DNA of 64,000 bases, taken from the NCBI GenBank assembly GCA_905178155.1, contig CAJINV010000001.1, positions 3,215,675 to 3,279,674 of the forward strand, in the 5' to 3' direction. Positions 1-11,200 of this stretch are shown in pieces. Every line of letters begins with the position of its first letter. The stretch's first letter is position 1. Made by a program: the position numbers and the translations under genes. The notes beneath the pieces are model-generated. The model was not told where the DNA came from. It saw only the letters and a list, made by a program, of their open reading frames with translations, and ran no database searches. The DNA is from Amoebophrya sp. A120 (Eukaryota > Sar > Dinophyceae > Syndiniales > Amoebophryaceae).

Positions 1-1659
1 GTCCTGTATTTTCGTCATCTCAGAGGCAAACTCGTGATCGCACATGTTCGCGGAAAGCTCGACAAAGATGGGAAGAAGAAGATTCTGAACACTTCCAGCG
101 GGACCGCAGTTTTGAAACCAGTCCACTTCCGCATCTTTGCAGGCTTGGTCGCTGCTTGCACAGGCCGGATAAGCGAGGCCGAACAAATCGTCGCCGCTTG
201 AATTCTGGGCGAAACAGTGGGTGAAAAACGTGTTGCACTTTTCCATGCAGGTGTTCACTATGGAAGAACCGCTCTCATCAACCGCAGAGAGACCGCAAAA
301 CTGATAGAGCGGCACATAGTGGAAGATACACACGTGGCCACCGACCTCGTAATCAGTACAGGCGGCTTCCTTGGCGCTGGAGCCGTAGATGCCTTCTATT
401 TTTCGGCCGCAGTAGTTCGGGTCCGTCAAGTACTCGGTCCGGTTCGTATCGCGGCAGTCTTTCACACCCGTCCAGCCATTCGTGTACGCAGCTGGGCTTC
501 TCTTCTGAAGCAGTTGCTCGGACCACGACGAGACCGGGCGCCCGCTCTCGTGTTCTTTCCGCAGCAGGTGAAGACCACTGGTCGCATTGTTCCGCGTAGC
601 TGCTGCAGGAGCGCCACGAGCCGAGATTTTCCTGGAAGCGATTTTCATCCTCTCCACTGCTGAGGCGATGTCGTCCTTGATGCGTGTCTTTGCCGTGGCG
701 TTCTTGGTTTTTGACGTCGGCATCTTCCGCATCTCCTGGGAGTTGACTAGTACGGGTAGTTGTGATGTCTCGCGCCCGCGACCGCCGGCAGCATCATGAT
801 GATAGTTGTCGTTGCCGGTGTTGCTCTTTGCGGTTTTAGACGGCACGACAGTGGGAAAAGCACTAGCCGAGAAATTCATCAAACTCATGGCAGCACTGTT
901 GGCATTTTTTCCGGTGGTCGCGTGGTCCGACGTCACCCCAGAAGAAGTGGAGGGCTTTAAGGTTTGACTCTCGCCGCTGCTGCCGTCGGATGTGAACGAC
1001 AGCACGGACGCGTTGTAGTGCTGCTGCTGTGCCATGGTACTGGTACTATTTTGTCGTGTGCTAGTACTTGAGGACACAACCTGCTGCGTTTTTTTTGCCG
1101 ACAAAGTTCTCATGATCTCTGGCTCGTTTTCACCCCCCTCTGCGTCGTCCACAATTTTTGTGTTGCCACGCCGCTTGTGCTGCTCCTGCTTGATGTTCTT
1201 GTTCTCCACCAATGCAGACGTTGGAAAATTCGCCGAAGATGAACTTTTAGCCCTGGAAGTACTAGACGACCGATGATCATCTACTTGCTGCTCTTCGCCC
1301 TGGTCTGAATCTTCCTCTAGTCCCTCGCCCTCGGTGAGGACCACCGCATCCGCATCCATCTTCACGCGGCCTCGACCCGAGAATGCGGAAGAAGTCCGTG
1401 GGGATTCAGCAGCTTGTGCCTGGTGCACACCACCAGCAGTTGGCGCAGTCAACGTCGATATCTTCGTCGAGTCCACCGATACATCCAGTGCATACGAAGT
1501 GGAACACGTACTGGAAAATACTAGTAGACCACCCGGTGCTGCGAGGAATCCGAGCGTGGAAAGGATCCGAGAAGGTGCCGACAGCTGCGAACGCTGCAGT
1601 GCACCTGGGGTGGAGCTGCCGTTCGGGTTCGCGTTCATTTCTCCAGGAGCTCGCATCAT
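1..1659 (-). CDS. Partial cysteine-rich secreted/membrane protein, C-terminus beyond window
   Basis: I see an open minus-strand frame from an ATG at 1659 to the window edge (553 codons), with no stop and no need for an intron. The N-terminus (MMRAPGEMNANPNG) leads into a hydrophobic stretch near residues 36-50 that could be a signal peptide or anchor. Residues ~60-370 are Ser/Thr/Lys-rich and look disordered. From ~385 on the chain becomes ordered and cysteine-rich, with at least 13 Cys and spaced motifs such as VGGHVCIFHYVPLYQFCG, as in disulphide-bonded extracellular domains. I do not recognise the family. The C-terminus is missing because the window ends. An extracellular or lumenal location is inferred from the cysteine pattern. 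Confidence 0.7.
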   Translation of the reverse strand, partial: MMRAPGEMNANPNGSSTPGALQRSQLSAPSRILSTLGFLAAPGGLLVFSSTCSTSYALDVSVDSTKISTLTAPTAGGVHQAQAAESPRTSSAFSGRGRVKMDADAVVLTEGEGLEEDSDQGEEQQVDDHRSSSTSRAKSSSSANFPTSALVENKNIKQEQHKRRGNTKIVDDAEGGENEPEIMRTLSAKKTQQVVSSSTSTRQNSTSTMAQQQHYNASVLSFTSDGSSGESQTLKPSTSSGVTSDHATTGKNANSAAMSLMNFSASAFPTVVPSKTAKSNTGNDNYHHDAAGGRGRETSQLPVLVNSQEMRKMPTSKTKNATAKTRIKDDIASAVERMKIASRKISARGAPAAATRNNATSGLHLLRKEHESGRPVSSWSEQLLQKRSPAAYTNGWTGVKDCRDTNRTEYLTDPNYCGRKIEGIYGSSAKEAACTDYEVGGHVCIFHYVPLYQFCGLSAVDESGSSIVNTCMEKCNTFFTHCFAQNSSGDDLFGLAYPACASSDQACKDAEVDWFQNCGPAGSVQNLLLPIFVELSANMCDHEFASEMTKIQD

Positions 1660-2885
1660 GGTATGGTGACTTCTTCTGGAAAGTTGCCACAGGCAGCCGT
1701 GACAAAGAGGCCACTCCTCATAGAGTTGTTCAGATTAGCTGCTGGCCTTAATGCAATAGATCGGAAATTATTTCCATACGCTACGAAGAATTTTTGTATG
1801 ATCATGCAACACAATACAATACTGATTCAAAGAAAGCATTCGCGATTTGCGGCCCGAGCCTCACGTAGAGACGAGCGATATGTGTTCCGAAGGGATGGCT
1901 GCGAGAACTTGGATGATGGAACTTTTCAACCTCACTCTTGCGATTTATTCACTCTGTTCCGCCTTAGTGCTCTGCTTCTCACAGCTTCATCGACCTCACT
2001 CCGAGTAAGTAAGTCCGCTCATTTCGGTCAGCGGTCTAGCGTTTAGCTGGGATGCGGACAATGTAGACCCGACGGGGCCTACATTGCGTTTGCATCCTAC
2101 TCCCGTGCGTGCCTGTTCTGGCGCAAGCCCCGAATCATGCGCTCGACACGACGGGCCCGCCCCTGATCGTTAGTCTTACTCCGGACTTCTCCGCATGCAT
2201 TGCTGTGCACATGCATCCACTATATAACACTCCTACAGTGTTGCCACCGTCGGTACGCTTTCTCTTGTGATGCATGTTGCTGGAGCAGTTGACAAAGTGA
2301 TGTACAGATTCGTATTCTGACTAAAACTCAAAAATAATGTGCAAAAATGTTTATTTTCAGCCTCCATCACGCTGAGCCTGAGTGATCCCGGTTATGTAAT
2401 GCAAATGCGGTAGGAATATGCATATGCTAATGGTATGTTCCCGCTTTCACAAAAATTCAAATCGCTCTTTATCATCATCTGATATTTGAAAAAAAGACAT
2501 GTGTAAGAATCCATCGAGAGGAAACAGAATTTAATGCTGTAGATACTCTTTATTTTTACTCTTCGAAAGAAGCAAACTTGAGTTTGTTTTCCAGGTAGTT
2601 CCTTGTCTTCATATGTCAATATCAAACTCTTCAGGACCGATGGTATTGGAATAAAAAAGATGACTGCGAGGTGGAAATTGTAAACTCTAATTCAATTTTC
2701 TAAAATTCTCGTTGCTATCTTGTGAAACAAGCAACGCTATGAGAAAATATTTTTTCATTCGTACTTGTTCTCTTCAAGGCCGTATATCCAAACGAAACAA
2801 TCCTACAGACAAAATCATTCATTCATTTCAAAATTTTCTTGACCTGCTGTTCCTGAAAAAGTAACTTCTCGAAAAACCAAAATCT
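1660..2885. other. Intergenic stretch with one strong GC-rich hairpin
   Basis: This lies between the start of the gene at 1659 and the 3' end of the gene at 2886. No convincing coding frame is present. At 2050-2097 there is a long inverted repeat: GGATGC and CAATGTAG on the left arm pair with CTACATTG and GCATCC on the right, around a GC-rich loop. The GC-rich block runs to about 2220 and is followed by AT-rich DNA to 2885. The hairpin could be part of a structured RNA, but I could not match it to snRNA, SRP RNA, RNase P RNA or tRNA. Confidence 0.35.
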
Positions 2886-5404
2886 TCACCCCATCACGTC
2901 CGTTCCGCTGAAAAGCACAACGCCCAGGAGCGACACCACGGACGCAACACCGACACCAATTACGCCAAACAAGGATTGCGCGCTCTCGGCTTCCTCTCCA
3001 CCACTGGGTTTGTTGTTCCCTTCTTCTTCCGATTGCAGATGGTCCTGCTCCTGGTCGCTCGCGAGCACGTGACCACCAGCGCTTGCTGCGCCAACAGGGA
3101 AATCCTCGCTCGTACGACCGTTCTTGTCGGTCAGCTTTGTTTCCTGCGCAACGTTTTTCATCTCACCCAGGGCTGCTCTGCTCGCGGCCTCCGCGACGCC
3201 CTTGTTTTCATTCCGCACCATAGAAGGCACCTCCTGCTCCTTTCGCGACACTGCAGTGACGTTAGAAACTTGCTTTGCAACCTGCTTTTTCACGACGGAA
3301 GTTCTCGTTCGTCGGGGAGTTGTTCCCAGGGTGCTCGGTAAGGTGACGGAAGAGTTTTTCATAGAGCTGTCAATTACGACCTTACTGGTGGGCGCTGCAG
3401 ATTTTTTCCGATCCGAAACCGCTTTTGACGCACTGGATTTCGATTTTCGCGACGCCGGTTTAGTAGTCGTTACCACTTTCTTCGCTGCGTCTCCTGAAGG
3501 CGTCACGCCGAAGTCCCGTTCGTCCTCGGTGTCTACTCCGTTAAAACTCCTTTTGGTAGTAGTACCCTGCTCCTGGAGAATGTCCTTGTTCTCGCCTAAG
3601 AACACTGATGTGCACATGGTCAGGTGGTTCGCCAGCCCGCTTCTAAAGACGACCGTTTGGTCAGCAGGGAGGGGTCGAGGCCGGAGGACCAGGAAGGTCG
3701 CGACGTACGAGGTAAGGAGAAAAACGGAAAACCAGCGCCAGTTGACGCGAAGTTGTGGTGCGGGCGCGTCGTGGCCACGGCGAGCAGCAGGGACGAAGTG
3801 GAGATGACCTGATGATTCGCGGGTCAGAAAGTCAGTCACAGTCTCGTGAATCATGATAGACGCAATAATTATACAACTCGCAAGCAGATCCACATATGAT
3901 GATATCCACACATGTTGCAAACAAGAAAAGCCTTTTCCTGGTACCTTCCGCTGCGGAAACCCGACGTACATTCTCCACTGGTACAACTGTGGTTCCCTTG
4001 TTAACGCCAGCGTTTGTCGGCGACAGCCGCCCGGCGTCCTCTAGCTCCACCCGCTTGCGCAAATGGTGGTACTTGCTGTCGTGCTTCCCGCTAGATCCAG
4101 AGACCGTCGGCACAACGAGTGAACTCGTGGCGGACATCGGCTCATGATCCAGCGGAGTTGCGGATAGAAGTCGCGGATTCGAGGAAACTTTCGGTGTCGC
4201 TTTTTTCACGTTCTTGTTGACCTGCTTTTGTCCTGGCGTCAACGGTGCGTTTTGCAACGCCGCCCGAGGAGACGCCAAGGGAGACGCGGAAGATGAAAGA
4301 ACAGCATCAGAAGGACCTGCATTCATCGCGGTCGCGACCTCAGAGGGCTCGTCCACACGCAAACTTGTTTTCGCCAGGTCCTTGCCTTTGCCGGGTACTA
4401 TGGGCGCGATTTTGGTACTTCCTACAGTAGAAATCGCAGAAGTGGAAGTGGTCGAAGCAGATGCGACGTAAGTCGGGTTCCCCTTTTGCGCCGGCCGAAC
4501 GGCGGGGCTGTGCTTGGTCGGGCCGCCTGATTGACGTCGCTGCTGGTCGTAGGCGCGCCGACGTTGCAGTTGCGATTGCGAGGGGTTGCTACTGTGGTTC
4601 ACCGCTTCAGAGGTGGTCGGAGAGTTCGGTTTGTTCAACTATTGTGAGTAAAAATCCCCCCTCCCCATATTGAAAAGGTATATTTCCAAAAATTTGCGTT
4701 GCGGATTTGAGGCCACAAATCACATCTGTCTTGCAAGAAGACAAGGGCAGAAGCTTCCGCCCCATTATGGATGCGGTTTGTCATGCTGTTGGGCCTAAAG
4801 GGGGGCCGTTTGCCATGCTGAACTACTAGACCCATACGCCCTTACCTAGCCTGGGGATCTGGCCGCAGTGCCTCTCTGCAGTACAAAGCTGATTTGTGGT
4901 CACAAATCAGCATCACAAATTTCCGTTTTGGTATGGGGAGGGGGGATTTTTCATTTTGATATCAACAGTTCCGTGACTTGTGCCTCCGTGGGCGTTTTCA
5001 ACTCCGAGAGGGGTGCACTCGAGACCGCGCTTTTTGCAGACACGGTAGAACCCATACTGGTTGCAGACTGCATCAAACCTCCTGCTCCAGACGGTGCTAA
5101 CCGCGAAACAGAATTCGTCGGTGTTGGACCTCCTTTCACCAGACTCTTTGATGTTCCTGCCGAGGAAGTTGTGCCCCTCGGGGTTTGCGTGGTACTATTC
5201 CCTGGGACCACGCTAGGCTTCGCAAACGGCTTGCGGAGATGAGTTGTAGAGGTGGCTTTATTCGTAGTGGTGGACGAAACACCGGCAGTACCAAATATAG
5301 CCGCCGGGGCGGAGGTAGTGAGGTCGTGCGTGGGCGTTTTCTTGCCGGCCGTCGCCTTGGCCGCGGCTTTGCTTTTTCTGGGGCCGCCATACCGCCGTGA
5401 GTAA
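2886..5404 (-). CDS. Ser/Thr-rich protein with two predicted TM segments, interrupted by an introner
   Basis: I infer three coding blocks: ~5404 or 5073..4962, 4634..3945 and 3808..2886. The intron 3944-3809 is canonical (GTACCA..CAG, phase 1). The 4640-4961 gap is an introner; removing it with one TCAAC copy joins ..VTELL to NKPNSP in frame. From the first in-frame ATG (5073) the protein has 574 aa, but the frame stays open up to a stop at about 5405, so the true start or an upstream exon is unresolved. The first half is low-complexity Ser/Thr/Pro. A TM segment (WFSVFLLTSYVATFLVL) follows the canonical intron, then a Lys/Ser-rich stretch, then a C-terminal TM (LFGVIGVGVASVVSLLGVVLF). No family is recognised; probably a membrane protein. 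Confidence 0.6.
4640..4961 (-). mobile_element. Introner-like element, family A, copy 1
   Basis: This 322-bp element has near-perfect terminal inverted repeats: AAAAATCCCCCCTCCCCATA at 4650-4669 matches the reverse complement at 4932-4951, and the outermost bases are TAT and ATA. It is flanked by the direct repeat TCAAC (4635-4639, 4962-4966), read as a target-site duplication. It sits inside the coding region of the gene at 2886-5404; excising it with one repeat copy restores the frame. Neither end offers GT-AG. The second copy is at 61166-61486. Confidence 0.88.
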
Positions 5405-5950
5405 TGTTAGGCAACACGGTATGGCGGCCGCTCGATAAACGTCGCAAATGTTGGCAAATTCCCGAAATTCCTTTCCGAAAGCCAGCCCCCATGCTATGGG
5501 GCCGATCCGGGTGCCACGGGGGGCGCCCAAAAAGCGAAGAAAAATCGGGCCCATAGCATGCGGATTGGCTTTGCGCGTCTGGGGCACTTTTTCTTTTTCG
5601 CGTTTTTATTTTTCACGCCGGCGCTTTTTGCAAAGCTTCCCAGGCTCTGAAACCGGCGAAAAGGCGGCCGCTTTCGCGGCCGCCCAAAATGCTCCGAAAT
5701 CGCGGCCGTGCCATGCTGTTTCGCTGTTCTGATTTTGGGCGCGTTTTTTGCGCGTCCCTTTCTAGGCGCCCCAAACCGCCAGAAACTAAGGCGGTGGGCG
5801 CCTCAGAAGGGCGCCCCTTTTGGCGGCTCCCCTGCGTCGTTTTATCAAGCGGGGATCGATAGTTTTCGACCGGGCTTGTTTGACTTCAAAGCCCCGCCCG
5901 CTTGATAATTGAAAATCTTTTATGTAAAAAAACACTCCCGCCCGCTTGAA
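5383..5950. repeat. GC-rich block with several nested inverted repeats
   Basis: Three inverted repeats are visible. GCCGCCATACCG at 5383-5394 pairs with 5417-5428. CATGCTATGGGGCCGAT at 5490-5506 pairs, with one mismatch, with 5544-5560. TTATCAAGCGGG at 5842-5853 pairs with 5897-5908, and a third partial copy of the CCCGCTTGA motif lies just after 5940. The block fills the space between the stop of the gene at 6018 and the 5' part of the gene ending at 2886. The 14-base core CATGCTATGGGGCC also occurs, inverted, inside the introner at 32862-33036. It may be a degenerate mobile element; no transposase is seen. Confidence 0.55.
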
Positions 5951-6017
5951 AACTGCCGGTCGTTTTGCTGGCTGGGTGTCAAAAAAACTCCCCGGTTAGA
6001 ACCGTTCGGTGACCTCA

Positions 6018-7424
6018 CTACATACTATTCAGTGCTGAGCCCTGGTGAGATCTAGTTGTTCCACCGTTGACCAGACTTCGCATCAAAGTAGTCGCATTCT
6101 TGTTTTTTGCTGGCGATTTCGGTAGCTCTTTGCGGTCCTCCCTGGGCGACAAAGACGCCTCACCCGGGGCGATGACCCGACCTGCGGGCAGAAGCAGCAA
6201 CACACTCCGGCTCGTGCTCGACGTTCCACTCGGCAGCTGTTGTTCTACGAGAAGAGCGCTTGTTGTCGTCGTGGCAACTACCGGAGTACCACCGTGTGAG
6301 GACAAAACAGTAGAAACACCGGATGACAATAAATCATGGTCCACTACATCCGAGAGCTGCACCGACACGGCTTGCAACTGGCTTTGTTCACCAGCAACGA
6401 GAGCTGTTGCACCGTCGACGGAAACCACGGATGAGGAGTGAAATTGCGAAACCGGTTCTTGCAACCCGCGGATCGAGAGCCCGGAGTCGACGTGTTCCGG
6501 ATTGTTTTCCCGCTCTTCGTGCAGCCGGACCGTTGCGGCAACCGCCGGGCAACTCACATACGCGTCGCCCTCGACTTGGATCAGAGGCTGTTTGCTGGGC
6601 AATAACTCCTCGTCCGCGCCGGTTTTGTTCGGGGAAAGCAAGTCTCGTTTCTGGAAAACCCCGTCCACAACTTTGAAGCCCTCCAGAGACCCGTCCGCCA
6701 GGACCGAGTTCGCGTCCGGGCTGTGGTTGCTCTTGTCCACTTGCTGTTGGAGTGCTTCTGCTTTTTCTGCAACGGTGGCGTCGCGATCGTCGTCTTCAAC
6801 CTCAACTTGGGTGTTTTTTACTTTTTCCTCAATGACCGGCGTACCGATGCTCTGTTCCGGCGGCGGCGGAGACGCGACGGAGTTCTTCGACGCGCTTGTA
6901 TCCGGTGAATCTGGGATAAAATGATGTTGTTCCGCACTACTCAATAGCGGATTTCTTCCCGTGCTCAGCAACAGTTCGTCGACGTCCATGCTATCGGGCG
7001 CCGGCGGAACCGCCGGCGCGGCAAGCGGCTTCACCTGCGGCTTTTTTGCCGGGGAGGCGATGGGCGCGGCGACCTTGACGAGGGTTTTATTTCCACTACC
7101 ATCCCGTGGCGGGGTATTAAACACACCGCCCATTGTATTACCTGTAGTCCCGGTGGGGGAGTCGCTATTGGGTACTAGAAGAAGTTCCTCCCGACTGATG
7201 TTATCCTCTGCGGACGCTCCGGGCGGGGGTAAACGGGGCTCGCTCAGCGGCGCCATCGGGTTTAGGGGGGACACGGTGGTAAAAAACGGGTCTTCCGGGA
7301 AAACCTGGACGTTTTGCGCCGGCGGTGTGGTTGGGATAATTGAGTCCGCGGACCTCGGAGGAGACGGCGTCGCCAGCCACGGCTCGCGGTTGGCGTCCGC
7401 TTCAGCGTCGATGCTATCCGACAT
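6018..7424 (-). CDS. Uncharacterised, largely disordered acidic protein (468 aa)
   Basis: A single uninterrupted frame runs from a true ATG at 7424 (MSDSIDAEADANREP) to a stop at 6018. The protein is rich in Pro, Ser, Glu/Asp and Val, with no predicted TM segment, no signal peptide and no motif I recognise. A short Asp/Glu run (VEVEDDDRD) and proline-rich patches (PPAPDS, SPPPPEQ) suggest a scaffold or regulatory linker, but this is only composition. The even codon usage and the absence of stops over 1.4 kb support a real gene. It has no introns, unlike most of its neighbours. Confidence 0.65.
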   Translation of the reverse strand: MSDSIDAEADANREPWLATPSPPRSADSIIPTTPPAQNVQVFPEDPFFTTVSPLNPMAPLSEPRLPPPGASAEDNISREELLLVPNSDSPTGTTGNTMGGVFNTPPRDGSGNKTLVKVAAPIASPAKKPQVKPLAAPAVPPAPDSMDVDELLLSTGRNPLLSSAEQHHFIPDSPDTSASKNSVASPPPPEQSIGTPVIEEKVKNTQVEVEDDDRDATVAEKAEALQQQVDKSNHSPDANSVLADGSLEGFKVVDGVFQKRDLLSPNKTGADEELLPSKQPLIQVEGDAYVSCPAVAATVRLHEERENNPEHVDSGLSIRGLQEPVSQFHSSSVVSVDGATALVAGEQSQLQAVSVQLSDVVDHDLLSSGVSTVLSSHGGTPVVATTTTSALLVEQQLPSGTSSTSRSVLLLLPAGRVIAPGEASLSPREDRKELPKSPAKNKNATTLMRSLVNGGTTRSHQGSALNSM

Positions 7425-8240
7425 TTTTCAAGTTCTGTGTGAAGATGTGCAACTCTTGCTAGTTTCCTGCTGTCAGATCTTTTTTTTTCTTCTTGTTCCA
7501 ACACAACTACTAGCGGTCTTTTGTGTGGGTATATTTTTTGCTTCGAGCGAAGTCTTAAGGATAAGCTTGCCCTTGGGAAAAAACTGAAATCTTCGAAAGG
7601 GCCAATGGGCGAACGGCTGTAAGTATGTACGAGAATGAGTTTCCGTGTGCATCAACTTGTCTTGTTTCAGTTTCTCTTCTTTTGCTGTTAACCAAGAATC
7701 GAGAACAAACATTAAAGAGGGCTCAAAGGCCTATCTGTGCCCTTTTCCATCACTCGAGGTCGAGCTGCAAAAAACGCTAGTATACACAAGAAAAAAAGAA
7801 ACAGAATCTGCGCTACCCGCCACAGTACTACATTCAATGAATTTCACCGTGGTAAGAAAGCAATGCACGAACACGCATGGAAACAAGACAATTCGTTCGC
7901 TCGGCAAGGGAAAAACTAGTCTTGAGGTCGTGGGAGAAAAAACTACAGTTCTCACAGAATTACACAGGACAAACCAGTTCTTGGAACAGCGGGAAGATGG
8001 TGCTTCTTTCTTTGGTTCGCGACAAAAATCTCTCGAATGCCAGAGCTACAGATCGCGCTGCGTATTTGCTACTGCTTGAAGCTGCTCTTCTTTCTGAGTT
8101 CGCCTTCGGGATGATTCTTCATTTATTTGCGCTTATAAAGGAAGTACAACTACTTCAACTTCATCAGCATACTGTAAATGAGGAGGAGCGTTCTTGCGCT
8201 GGATGTCGTTATGGTACGTTGTTACCAAACCGTACATTCT
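7425..8240. other. Intergenic stretch, no feature seen
   Basis: This 0.8-kb gap lies between the start of the disordered-protein gene (7424) and the stop of the GTPase gene (8241). Frames here are short, AT-rich and not conserved in style with the flanking exons. No hairpin, repeat or RNA gene stands out. It probably holds the 5' region of one gene and the 3' UTR of the other. Confidence 0.4.
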
Positions 8241-11200
8241 TTAGGAAAACCTGCTTCCCATGGGGTGTCCGCCGTGTTGGCTGTGGGGCGTGCCCCCGCC
8301 AAAAACGGAGCCCTGGTTGTTCATCGGGGTTCTTGGGTCCTGCTGTCCACCACTACTTCTGTTCGTCAGTGCGTGCGCGTGGGGAATCTGGGGGCCTCCC
8401 CCGCCGGGGCCGTGGATGACGGGGTCGTATACTTGTTGTCGCATGTGCTGCTGCTGCTGCTGCACGAGTTGGAGGTTTTGTGCGTGGTGGTCCGCAAGCA
8501 GGTTCTGCCCGGATTTCCTCTTCTGTCGGCTGTACCAAATGCCCACGATACCGACTAATATGGTGCCGCAGATGAGAAAAAAGTTGTTCCAGCAAGAATT
8601 AGCCTCGTAGGCAAGCTCCTTTTCGTACCAGGAAACGAAAATCTTTTCCTGCATGCCCTTCCCCATCTTCGCACTGATTTTGTCCTCCTTCAGTCGGAAG
8701 CAGTCCATAAGGTTCTGCCGGGCGTTCGCCTTGTGCAGGAACGGGATGAGTGTGTGCGGGCAGAGGAAACCACAATCCTGTTTTTTTTTTTATCATTTTC
8801 CTATTGTCTCACGTGCAACGACCAGGAAGGCACAGGAGGCATATCAACCAGCGAAGCGGAAACAAGAACAACGCAAATAAATCTATTAAAATACCATCTT
8901 CCCCGCGAAGTTTCTCTGTAAGCCACACTGCGTGACTTCGTCGTTGTGGATTTTCCAAAGTTCGACGTTCTTCTGCGTCATCCGGCCCCACTCGACCATG
9001 ACCTTCCTTTCCAGGTTCGCCTGCGTCTCGATGAACTGGACGGTGTCCTTCAAATCTTCGACCGATTTCGCCAGCACGTCCACCGACTCCTCCTTCAGTT
9101 TGCCGTGCTGTTCCGCCAGCGCCTCCTCGTCCATGGGCATCTTCAGGTTGTTTTTCTTCTCCTTGTAGTAGTTGAAGGCCTTGTCGTGCACCTCCCGCAT
9201 GTGAATCGCGATCCGCTGCTCGTTCATCTCCTGGAACCGCTGCAGCTTCACGTCGGTCTGATAGATTGTTTGGGGAAGAAACAATTAATGAAAGATTGTT
9301 CAGTTTCTTTTCGAATTCATAGGACAAAGAATTGCAGCTGTACTAGCTAGTCAGTATCAGCGTGCTTTTTGCATAAACAATTGCAGAACTCGCAAAAGCA
9401 ACGTCATGCGTTCTCAAAACCTGTGTATACCTCTTGCTTGACCAGCGCCTCGTGCGTTTTGAACAGCGGATGGAACTTGAACCAGGTTTCGCCGTTTAAA
9501 TGGTTCTGGAAAAATTTATCCGCGTTTATCCTGGTTTGTTCCCGGAACTCCTTCATTTGCTGCTTACCAAACAATTGGCTCTCCCGGCTGGACAGATCAC
9601 TGTCGCAGCTCGTCAGACTCGCCTGCGCTGCGGTTTGGAAAATGTTCTGGATCACCTTCTCGTTCTCGGCGTGTTTCGCGACCGCGAGCGTTTCCAGGTC
9701 TTGCGCGAGGCTCGTTTTCGGGTTCTTCTCCGTCCAGGGGATGGTGGACAGCGGCTCCGCGTGCTTGTTCAACTTCGACAAGTGGTTCCACTCGGTGGTG
9801 ATGTTCCGCACTTGCATGCTCGACTCCTCCTTCACCAACTGCTCCAGCTGTTTTGGCTCGTGCGGGAGGGTGACTTTCGTCGTCAGAAACGTATTGTACT
9901 TCTCCTTCAAGTCGTCCACCAAGATCCGGAAGTGTCGGTGGATCCGGTGGGAAAACTGCGAAACCGCGTCCTTCTGGATCACGCCCATCTTCTGCTCCAG
10001 CGTTTGCGTCTCCGGCTTCACATCAAAATCCTTCAACAGCTCTGTGTAGAACTTGAGCGTGCGCTCCCGGGCGAGCGCAATGCGGTCGTTGAAGGTCCCG
10101 ACGGACACCACGGCCGCGGCGTCCGTGGTCTCGACGTGTTTGTGATCCTCGTGGTCCTTGTCGTCCATGCCCGCGGTGGCGGCCCACTTACCGTCCAGCA
10201 CCATGCTGCGAAACCACCGCTCGGAATCGTACAGCGAGTGCTCTGCGACTTGCGTCGTCCACGACGCCCACAAGCTCGGCAGCTCGGGAAAAACCCCGGT
10301 CTGCAGCGCGTTCACGATGAAATGAATCGCTTTCTGCAACTCGACACCCGTCATGTGCTCGCGCTTGGCGGAAAAGGACTTGGATTTTACCCGCTGCAGG
10401 ATGTGGGGTTTCACGTCCGTCTCGAGCTCTATTTTCGTGTCAAAATGTGATGATATTGTGGACCCATCAGGGAGTGATGCGACGCCGTTACTTAAGGTTA
10501 ATGCTGCTTTTATTCCAATGAAGTCACCAAGCACTAGGCATGGTCCTCAACATAAAAGCAACAGGATCCTAGCTATAGAAGAAACTATCTATCATGTCTA
10601 TGAGAAAAATGCAAAAGAGTGTCCATGCTGAAAAATGCAAATGTACCTTCTCGAAACTCTTCTGTCAGTTGGTTGTAGTTCAGCTTCGACAAATCCTTCA
10701 GGTCCGCCTTTGTCACTGCTGGGAGGAACAACGTCTTCACGGAGATGTCCTTAAACAGCCGACTCAAATAGTGGTCGCCATTCCCCCTCGGCTGCCCCAC
10801 CGCCGTGCCAGCGGATTTGCTCGTGCTGTTGGTATCCTTCAGATTGGACCCTTTCTCGTGCGACAGGTAGGAACGGAGCCACTCGAGGAGTGAGTTCTCG
10901 CCTGTGGATAGAGGATAATATCATGGTATGAGTTTCGAAGTACGAAAAAAAATGTCCAAGTCCATGCATTCCTTCATGATGGTGCTACCCTGGCAAGACA
11001 GACGTTGATGTCTTGTCCTTTTGTTTTTGTTTTCAGAGGTAAAGATAAAATCTAAATTATCATTCTACGTAGGTACCAGTGGACGAGCTGTCTTGCGTGA
11101 AGTCCTCGACGATCCACGTGAGCGAGGGGAAGTTCATCTGCATCAAAAAATCCGGCGTGATCGCCGAGTTTTCCCCTGTCACCTGCCCCGATTTCGTCTT

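Noticed and set aside
5136-5492. Basic proline/arginine-rich minus-strand frame starting MAAPEKAK
   Set aside because: It overlaps, in another frame, the Ser/Thr-rich exon of the gene at 2886-5404, whose composition and introner join are consistent; Arg/Pro-rich content is typical of a shadow frame.
9500-10450. Long plus-strand frame (316 codons) opposite the GTPase gene
   Set aside because: It is antisense to an exon with clear GBP-like content and phase-consistent introns; Leu/Arg/Val-rich shadow composition.
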